From: Guptibacillus hwajinpoensis
Lineage (GTDB): Bacteria > Bacillota > Bacilli > Bacillales > Guptibacillaceae
Assembly (NCBI RefSeq): GCF_001039475.1
Contig: NZ_LELK01000001.1
Location: 872,793-936,792, forward strand
Direction of reading: 5' to 3'
DNA length: 64,000 nucleotides
Position numbers and translations under genes: made by a program. How positions within the stretch are numbered: position 1 is the stretch's first letter; each line of letters starts with the position of its first letter. The notes under the pieces are model-generated. The model saw nothing but the letters and a program-made list of their open reading frames with translations. It was not told the DNA's origin and made no database searches. Shown here piece by piece: positions 50,601 to 57,600 of this stretch.

Positions 50601-52412
50601 TGCTTTACGCATAACACGTCCCACAGCCTGTGCAATATCAATACGTGATTTACGAGGTTTTAAGAACATAACTGCATCTAAATCCGGTACATCAACACCC
50701 TCTGTAAGGAACCGTGCATTGGAAAGTATACGGCAAGTGTTTGATGGTACATCTGATTTCAACCAAGAAATCTTCTCATTTTTCTGCATTGCATTCATTG
50801 AACCATCTGCATGATCTATTTCTACTTGAAATGGATCGACTTGGTCACCTGACTCATTGATATACATATCTACAACTTCAGTGAACATTTCCTTAATCAA
50901 CTTTGACTCGCGTATCGTTCCAGCAAAAGCAATCGCACGTTTCATAGGATTGGCTGAAATTACATTAGAATTACTTCTTCGCTTAACTAATCCATTCCAA
51001 CAACCAATTATCTTCGTTACATCATCAAATTCAAGCTCTGTATCTTGGTTATTAGCCAACATTGTTTGAAATCGACGGGCAATTTCTTTTTCATCAACTG
51101 CAAGAACCATTACCTTGTAGTCTGACAATATCCCTTTATTTACAGCATCACCAAAGCCTATATGATAAAACTCTTTACCATAAATATCTTCATTATTCAT
51201 ATCAGAAATAACAATTGACATTTCATCTGCCTTTTGCTTTGCATTTTCCCCATAAATACGAGGTGTTGCAGTTTGATACAGACGTTTCTTAGCTTTAATG
51301 TTGTTATCGTTATGTACTTTCACAAAAGCACTATCATCTTTTCCTACTTCAGTTGCACCAGTTGTACGGTGTGCTTCATCACAAACTACCAAATCAAACT
51401 CATAAAAACCATTCTTCTGAGCATCCATTATTACATCAATCGACTGATACGTAGAAAACACCACTAAAAAAGCACTTTGATTATCTGCTGCATCAATCTC
51501 TTTCTGACGTTCCAATAACTTATTATAATCAGTTGTTGCAGGATAACCTAAGTCTGCTGCTGCAATATCTTCCATTTCATTTTCGCCTTTTACCTTTTTT
51601 GTAACTTTTCTGTCTGAACAGACGGCAAAAGTATCCATGTGTTCATTATATTTTGAATCAGCAGTCCAACCTCTTAAAGATTGAGAAAGTAACTGTATAC
51701 TAGGTACTAAATACAATACTCTAAATATACCATCCTTCTTTTCTGCCATCTTTTCGGCAATAACCATTGAAGTATATGTTTTCCCTGTTCCTGGAGCCAT
51801 AATTAGCTTTCCTCGATCAACATTATCAAATCCATTCACTACTGCTTCAATAGCTGGAATTTGATGAGGACGAGGTTGTTTAGATGATTTTAATTTTACA
51901 GTCTTCGGTTTCTCAAGTGAAAACTTACTCCAATCAATCTCACTATCACGTAATTGAGACAATCCAATTCGAGCAATGCTCTTATCTCGATTCAATAATG
52001 CATCATTTGCATTATTACTCCACTTATCCGTTGAAGTTACAATAATACCTTCTGAATAATAACTTTTCCCCACTTCGTTTAAGAAAGAATCAATATGTAA
52101 TTTCTGAATTGTAGTATCCTTTGAGAAATACTTACATTGAATAGCTACCAACTCACCAGTATCTCGATACCTTGCTACTAAGTCTACGCCAGTGTCTTTC
52201 TTAGGAATCCCATATTCTTCAGGAACATTTCCTAACATCCACACTTCATCAAACAATCGTGCATACATAGGCTCATTTTTCAAATATGCTGTAACCAACA
52301 ACTCAAAAAATGTTCCACGATCACGCTGTATCATATCCTTATGTTCTATATCTAAATCATGAATGATCTTATCAAATGAATTACGGATTACTTGCCCCTT
52401 TATTTCTTCCAT
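47691..52412 (-). CDS. Type ISP restriction-modification enzyme (single-chain)
   Basis: 1573-residue protein with, in order, an Mrr-like PD-(D/E)XK nuclease (GVDLVARY at residue 75 and IQCKYF at 91-96), an SF2 helicase-translocase (Walker A APGTGKT 206-212, DEAH 345-348), an N6-adenine methyltransferase (motif I LDPFVGTGTF near 907, motif IV NPPY near 1022) and a C-terminal target-recognition part. This is the layout and length of LlaGI/LlaBIII-type enzymes, which translocate DNA and cut between head-to-head sites. It likely protects the host against other phages. The 3' half is clearly AT-richer than neighbouring phage genes. Confidence 0.87.
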   Translation of the reverse strand: MEEIKGQVIRNSFDKIIHDLDIEHKDMIQRDRGTFFELLVTAYLKNEPMYARLFDEVWMLGNVPEEYGIPKKDTGVDLVARYRDTGELVAIQCKYFSKDTTIQKLHIDSFLNEVGKSYYSEGIIVTSTDKWSNNANDALLNRDKSIARIGLSQLRDSEIDWSKFSLEKPKTVKLKSSKQPRPHQIPAIEAVVNGFDNVDRGKLIMAPGTGKTYTSMVIAEKMAEKKDGIFRVLYLVPSIQLLSQSLRGWTADSKYNEHMDTFAVCSDRKVTKKVKGENEMEDIAAADLGYPATTDYNKLLERQKEIDAADNQSAFLVVFSTYQSIDVIMDAQKNGFYEFDLVVCDEAHRTTGATEVGKDDSAFVKVHNDNNIKAKKRLYQTATPRIYGENAKQKADEMSIVISDMNNEDIYGKEFYHIGFGDAVNKGILSDYKVMVLAVDEKEIARRFQTMLANNQDTELEFDDVTKIIGCWNGLVKRRSNSNVISANPMKRAIAFAGTIRESKLIKEMFTEVVDMYINESGDQVDPFQVEIDHADGSMNAMQKNEKISWLKSDVPSNTCRILSNARFLTEGVDVPDLDAVMFLKPRKSRIDIAQAVGRVMRKAEGKDYGYVILPIGIPAGVDENTVLDKNEKYNVVWDVLNALRSLDERFDSTINKLELNNKKPEQLEVIGVGSAPDESEGGFTVAEPATEQLSLGLDEEEFTDIERAIYGKIVKKVGNVRYWEEWSKDVAEIAKNHMMRIHVMLEDTSSEAFKAFQKFVSELRRNINGAISDEQAIEMLAQHLITKPVFEALFDSYSFANDNPVSRAMDAVLKVMDNQGLLKEQKRLEDFYESVRIRAQGIDNLKAKQDIIIQLYDKFFKVGFKETTERLGIVFTPVEVVDFIINSVDEVLKQHFGKSLSDKGVHILDPFVGTGTFIVRLLQSGLINKEDLLRKYMNELHSNEIVLLSYYIAAINIEETFHSIMKEENKEYQPFNGIVLTDTFDSTENTNSFMDELFSENSERLKRQQSEEVFAIIGNPPYSIGQTNANDNNINIKYPYLEKRIDETYAKNSLSSLKKSNYNSYIKAIRWASDRVSNKGVIAFITANGYIDKTSSDGIRKSLYNEFNHIYVINLRGGTKGRIGDEAKKEGGNVFDIVTGVAICLLVKDASNEKNIYYYDIGEYLTTKDKLETLCNKESIKQIEWEKIIPDDNGDWINKGNVDYDKLPSMLDYFYDKGIGVSTNRDIWVYGFNRNKVLKNATTMIGNYNYEVERLTKYKDKDEKLAARNLNGDFIKWTRGLNNLLLKNKKIDLDRDDLILSSYRPFTKKWLFHNKNIIEMPGRLKDIMGGNNRIIVITGVGARRPFSALVTDCIPNLHFQDSGQGFFESNHTKNVLFKENSNISETIAGKLGVNLEDVFYYVYAVLNSNEYKEKYGNDLKKDLPRIPILKKKEEFIKVGRKLVELHLNYENVPPYEGLEIEYKSTKPSYEVKKMKFSKKNIKDSIIFNSDINISNIPEKAFKYTVNGRPAIEWIINQYQFKKADQNSGIKDDPNQYSDDKKYIFNLVLSIINVSVQTVDLVNSLPPLENLED

Positions 52413-52550
52413 ATCAATAAATCCCTCCTAATAACCAAAGTACTATTTTCAAACTCAAGTTTATCATAATAGCTTGATTATATAGCAGGCTTTATTAATT
52501 TTTTGCAGCACTTCAAAAAGATCATTTATAACACGCGCTAGCACATGACA

Positions 52551-52596
52551 AAAAAAAAGAGTATAAAATCACATGATTTTACACTCTTTTTTTTGT
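52551..52596 (-). terminator. Terminator between the lysis cassette and the restriction-modification gene
   Basis: AAAAAAAGAGT..TAAAATCACATGATTTTA..ACTCTTTTTTTT is a long palindrome with T-runs on both strands. It separates phage late transcription from the restriction gene, which should therefore have its own promoter in 52413-52550. Confidence 0.85.
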
Positions 52597-52711
52597 TTTA
52601 AATTAATTTAAAATATTTTTTCAAAGGATGATACTATATTCGTTATACGTTTCTATCACTTCCATCGCTTCTATCGTTAAAAGCACATCTGGAGTATTTT
52701 GTATTGCTTTT

Positions 52712-52963
52712 TCAATTTGGATCTTTGGTCTGCTTAATTAACTGATGCCCTAGCACCGCAACACCTGCGGCTACAATCGCGTTTGCAAATGCCTCACCAG
52801 TAAATCCAAATGACCATGTAGCAACAATTAACGACACAAAAATAAGCACCCAGATGATGGACCAATCAGGTACTTTTGGAGTCTTCTTTAAAGCTGTGCC
52901 GATCACCCAGAGAGCAGGTACTAAAAACAAATAGTTCTCCTGAATAAACTGTTGTAATTCCAT
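52712..52963 (-). CDS. Phage holin
   Basis: 83-residue membrane protein with two to three hydrophobic helices (YLFLVPALWVIGTALKKT, SIIWVLIFVSLIVATWSFGF and AIVAAGVAVLGHQLIK) and a charged C-terminus. It is typical of holin families of Gram-positive phages, which form pores that let the endolysin reach the wall. It starts 12 bases after the amidase stop on the same strand, as in usual lysis cassettes. Confidence 0.83.
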   Translation of the reverse strand: MELQQFIQENYLFLVPALWVIGTALKKTPKVPDWSIIWVLIFVSLIVATWSFGFTGEAFANAIVAAGVAVLGHQLIKQTKDPN

Positions 52964-52975
52964 TTCACATTCCTC

Positions 52976-53983
52976 CTAAAATAATGTATTCCATGTATTG
53001 GGACCTACGATACCATCGACTGATAAACCATGACGTTCCTGATAATTCCTCACTTCAGAGGCAGTGTTAGGACCGTAAATTCCATCTACCCTAACCCCAA
53101 CAGCTCTCTGAATCCGTTCAACATCTTTACCTCTTGAGCCATTTTTAATTAAATGACCAGGATAGGTAACAACAGCCGAACTAGAAACTGTTTTTGCTTT
53201 GGTGTATTTTTCTGCTGCAATAACTTCTTTAAGCTCGGCAAAAGTATTCGGACCAGCTAGTCCATCTTTCACCAAACCGTGATCTTGTTGGAATTTCTCA
53301 ACTGCTGCTTTGGTATCTCTTCCAAATTTGCCGTCAGCACCATATTTTCCAATGTCATACTTTAGTGATTTTAATTTGTTTTGGAGATCTCTAACCTGTT
53401 CACCAGCGTCACCTACTCCAAGAACAAACTCAACAACACCTGATTTCACTTTCTCCTGTGTAGGATGGAGAATCACCTTAGGCTCAACTTGGTTAGGAGT
53501 ATACGCAAGAACAGAATAAATGAAGTCGTCTCTGTTAACCCCAGTTCCTGGGCAACTCTTTGCAGCGTGCTCATTATGAAACATGATTTCAGCACCACAC
53601 TCTTTAACAAGATATTGATAAACTTTCAAACTACTGTTTAATTGGGCCCCATTTAACTTGTCATGCCCATTATCAAAATTAGCCAGGTGTTCGATCATAA
53701 AGGCTCCCGTGTTATATCCCTTAATTCCTGCTGGCATGCTCCAGAAAGGACGCCCAGTCACAAACAAACCGTCTGGCATTAAAGTTAAGTGTTGACCAAT
53801 ATTATCCCACCCTCTCACATTCACATGGTACCTATACATACTATCCTGTAAGGCAATATGATTTTTCCCATTAAAATCACTGTGATTCGGTTTCCATGTA
53901 TGGTGAACCTGTGCTCTAGAATATTTACGACCTTTCAACATTTCAATAACTTGATCAGCAGTAATAATTTCAAATTTACTCAT
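52976..53983 (-). CDS. Endolysin: N-acetylmuramoyl-L-alanine amidase with two PG-binding domains
   Basis: 335-residue phage lysin. The N-terminal amidase-2-like domain (about residues 20-165) has HHTWKPNHSDFNG and MFHNEHAAKSCPGTG, with zinc-ligand His residues and the Cys of the C-terminal His/Cys pair. Two peptidoglycan-binding domains follow, each ending in a GPNT-containing motif (about 190-252 and 275-335). There is no signal peptide, as expected with a holin. It lies between holin and BhlA-like genes. Confidence 0.9.
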   Translation of the reverse strand: MSKFEIITADQVIEMLKGRKYSRAQVHHTWKPNHSDFNGKNHIALQDSMYRYHVNVRGWDNIGQHLTLMPDGLFVTGRPFWSMPAGIKGYNTGAFMIEHLANFDNGHDKLNGAQLNSSLKVYQYLVKECGAEIMFHNEHAAKSCPGTGVNRDDFIYSVLAYTPNQVEPKVILHPTQEKVKSGVVEFVLGVGDAGEQVRDLQNKLKSLKYDIGKYGADGKFGRDTKAAVEKFQQDHGLVKDGLAGPNTFAELKEVIAAEKYTKAKTVSSSAVVTYPGHLIKNGSRGKDVERIQRAVGVRVDGIYGPNTASEVRNYQERHGLSVDGIVGPNTWNTLF

Positions 53984-53987
53984 TATT

Positions 53988-54359
53988 TTATTCTCCCCTA
54001 TCAGTTATATTAAGTTCGCGGAAATTTTTGTGCTTCACATAATCCCAAATATCATCAAACTGATTATCAAATCGATCTTCTAGCTTCCCAACATCTTTTT
54101 GAATATTTGACAAGCTAGTATGGATATTGGCTTGCGTTCGACTGATTTCTTCTAGAGTATCGTTTGAACGACCCAGCTGAGTCATTAAGGCTGCCTCTCT
54201 CTCACGGCTGTCCTCTCTGTTTTGCATTCGTTCTTCTTTCGCGTCATTAATCAGCTGCCTAATGTAATAGAAAACAATGATCAAAACTAGAATAAATAAC
54301 ACTCCAAAGGTTTGATCAGATGACACGATTTGTTCTGCCGTTTTGACGCTACCTCCCAT
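53988..54359 (-). CDS. BhlA/XhlA-like phage membrane protein
   Basis: 123-residue protein with a single N-terminal transmembrane helix (FGVLFILVLIIVFYYIRQL, about residues 18-36), then a charged coiled coil (REDSREREAALMTQLGRSNDTLEEIS). The layout is that of BhlA/UviB-type holin-like proteins, though this one has an extended C-terminal tail (VGKLEDRFDNQFDDIWDYV). It probably aids lysis or membrane permeabilisation. It starts upstream of the amidase with four bases between them. Confidence 0.7.
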   Translation of the reverse strand: MGGSVKTAEQIVSSDQTFGVLFILVLIIVFYYIRQLINDAKEERMQNREDSREREAALMTQLGRSNDTLEEISRTQANIHTSLSNIQKDVGKLEDRFDNQFDDIWDYVKHKNFRELNITDRGE

Positions 54360-54383
54360 GGAATCCCCCTTTCAAGCAAATGA

Positions 54384-54411
54384 AAAAGAGCATGATCGAT
54401 TCATGCTCTTC
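54384..54411 (-). terminator. Hairpin downstream of the small coiled-coil gene
   Basis: AAGAGCATGA-TCGA-TTCATGCTCTT stem followed by TTTTCA on the minus strand. It could partly end tail transcription before the lysis genes. Confidence 0.65.
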
Positions 54412-54420
54412 ACTAGTTAA

Positions 54421-54591
54421 TTATTTTTCTCTTTCCTTAGAACTCTGCTCTTTCTCTTGTCTCTCCAATCGCAGTTCTTCTTCTTTTTGCTCAAGTACGG
54501 CCATTAAGATTGCATTTTCTTGATGGGCATCACCTAGCTTTTCTTTTAAAATGTGAATGACTCGGTTCGCATCTGCTGAAACGTTACTCAT
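54421..54591 (-). CDS. Small coiled-coil phage protein
   Basis: 56-residue protein, MSNVSADANRVIHILKEKLG.. followed by an uninterrupted charged helix (VLEQKEEELRLERQEKEQSSKEREK). GGAGAG precedes the ATG by seven bases. It lies directly downstream of the large tail gene, where siphophages often encode a short structural or chaperone-like protein. No family was recognised. Confidence 0.65.
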   Translation of the reverse strand: MSNVSADANRVIHILKEKLGDAHQENAILMAVLEQKEEELRLERQEKEQSSKEREK

Positions 54592-54603
54592 GAAATTCTC
54601 TCC

Positions 54604-57600
54604 TTATGCAATTTTATTTTCTAAATCCACGACTTTATTGTTTAAATCTTGAAGTGCTTTCCATAATACTGCTGTCATGGAATAAGAGGACATTCCATCA
54701 CCAGCTGGATCAACGACATCGGCATCAGACTCTTCATAGATCAAACCCACACGCTTTAACTCACGATCATCATCACTGTTCAAATGATAGTGATAAACCT
54801 GAGTTCTGACTACCTTCTGAAGCGCATCCCCCATATAAGGCTCTATATTTTTCTTATAAGAACGGAGAGACCCAACTTGAAAATCAGAAGCAGTCATTTT
54901 TGAATAGGCAGTATCACTTATGTTTCTTATTTGAATCGTAGACTGCGAGCTATTTAGTGATTTCATCAGTGCGTTACCAAATTGCATTGTGTGATGTTCA
55001 TAGCTCGACCCGTCATGATCGAATTTAAACAAGCTTCCTCGGTTGCCATACATTCGACCCGTTCCGAGGTCCAGAACACTTGTCGCCTGGATGCCAGCTG
55101 CTTTAATTAATGCACCATCAGCACGACCGTCACCATTAAACTGAATGACAGCTCCCATGCTATATCCCCTAAAGTTCGGGTTATCGTCAGAAATCACGAT
55201 GTTTTTATCACCAGATGCTAGTTCAAACACACTAGATTGCACTCTGTCTGCTACAACTAAATCCCCCGCATACTTCTTGCTATAAAAGTCAGTCCCACGT
55301 ACTTCTGTTCCGTAGACTTCATCTGCGCTAATAGTTTCTACGTAGTTGATGTTCTTTGCCCGGAGCGTTCCTTTTACATCCACTTCCACGTCTCCTGTAT
55401 AGGATTCAATATTAATTGCCCTTTCAGATCCACTTATGGCGTCGTTCCCAATCCGAACGTCTCCGCCATCATGCCAAACAGATCCACCTGATCCGAAGCT
55501 CCCGGTTCCGATAAGGAGTTCGCCTCCCTGTTGCGTATCCACTTTCAATGAATAGGCTGTCAGTTCACCCGCGAAATTACCTGTTGCCCCATCCAGCGTT
55601 CCGGTGAACTTGATGTCATCTGCAATGATGCTGTTGGCTTCCAGACGGTCAGCATTCAATGTCCCAGCCGTAATTTTATCGCCATGTAAGGAGTTTGAAA
55701 TAATACGATTTCCATGCATCGTGCCGTACTTGATCACCCCTGCATCAAGACCAGCAGTGACGATTAGATCAGAATCAATTGTTTGCGACTGGATACGATT
55801 CGCATGAAGACTGTTTGTGGCGATTCGCTCACCATCCATCGATCCGAATTTGATCACGTTTGCATTCAAACCATTTGTTACGATTTTGTCTGTCGTGATC
55901 GATCCATCGACAATCAGTTCGGAATTTGCCATTCGATTAATACGCAAATTATCTATGAAGACGGCGTTCGTGCTTTCGTGATTGTTTGTGAATCCCAGGA
56001 AAATCTGCATATAGTACACGTTAGCTGGAACCGTGAATACTGCTGATTTTGTGACCCAGTTTGCATGTTTGCTAGACGACCATGCGACATTTCTTAGCCA
56101 TGAAATATGACTCTTGTCCTTACCGTAAACACGGAATCCCATTGAAGCATAACCATCCCCATTAGTGTTCAAGTAACGCACTTCAGCAGAAAGAAAGAAC
56201 TTCTGTCCTGGTTGTACCGGAATCAAACGAACCCCATATACATCTGAATTCCCACCACTACGCGCTGGAATTTCAAGGCATTTAATAGAACCATTTCCGC
56301 TACTCCATGACGACATGTCACGCACACTTCCAGCAGTATATCCTCGTGGCACTGTTCCGGTTACATCATCTTCAAAGTCAGGATTTTCTGCCAAGTTTGT
56401 AAAATCTTTAACGACTAATTGTTCAGTTGTAATTGTTTCCGCTGTAATACGCTCACCATCCATTGTGCCAAATTTAATGACACCCGCATCTAAACCAGCA
56501 GTAACAATTAGATCAGAATCAATGATTCCAGCTTTCAATTGATTTGCGGTAATCGTTTTTGAAGCGATCTGATTTGCCGTGATCGTATTTGTGTAGATGT
56601 CACCACCATTGATATACGTGGTCGATCCGTACTTCCAGCCGTCAACTAGCGACTTTGTACTAGAATACGTATCATCAGCGTGTTTCTTCGCAGCTGATTC
56701 CGCAGCGGTCGCTTTCGACGTAGCATCACTTGCAGCTGCACTGATAGCGGACGATTTAGCAGCGTTAGCTTTCTCTTGGGCGCCGGACGGTGTTTCTTTT
56801 GTGGAAGGATCGAATCCACTGTCGAAGGAAGTTCCGCTTCCAATTGCGATTCTTCGTGCATCGATTACACCTGCTCCGATTCGATCTGCATTCAGTGTAC
56901 CGACCTGGATACGTAATCCTGACATTACACCAAACTTGATAACACCAGCATCAAGCCCGGCAGTCACAATCAGATCGGAGTCAATGATTCCAGCCTTAAG
57001 TTCGTTTGCTGTAATTGTTTTTGAAGCGATGGCATTCGCGGTAAGGGTATTTGCGTAAATATTTCCGCCATCGATATACGTTGTAGATCCGTACTTCCAC
57101 CCACTGACCAAATTTTTTGTTCCGTCGAACCTGTTGCTGGCATATGTTTTCGCGGCTGATTCAGCCGAATTAGCCTTCGAAGTAGCGTCTGAAGCAGCTG
57201 AACTAATTGCGTCTGTCTTCGCCTGATTTGCCTTTGAAGTCGCATCGCTCGCGGCAGTGCTAATCGCAGCTGATTTAGCTGAATTCGCTTTTGACTGGGC
57301 ACCTGAAGGTGTTTCTTTTGTGGAAGGATCGAATCCACTTTCGAAAACCGATCCAGGTCCGATTCGAACACGACCAGCATCCAGAACGCCGGTTTTGATT
57401 ACACCTGCATCAAGACCAGCAGTTCCAATATGATCACTTGTGATGATATTTGCGGACAATTGTCCAGCACTAATCCTCCCTGACAATTCTGGAAGTGACG
57501 TTCTGGTCAACTTCACCCATAATGACCCATTCCAACGCTTCCAGACGTTTTCACTACTGTCGATCCACATGTCGCCATTACTCGGACTAGAAGGTGCAGT

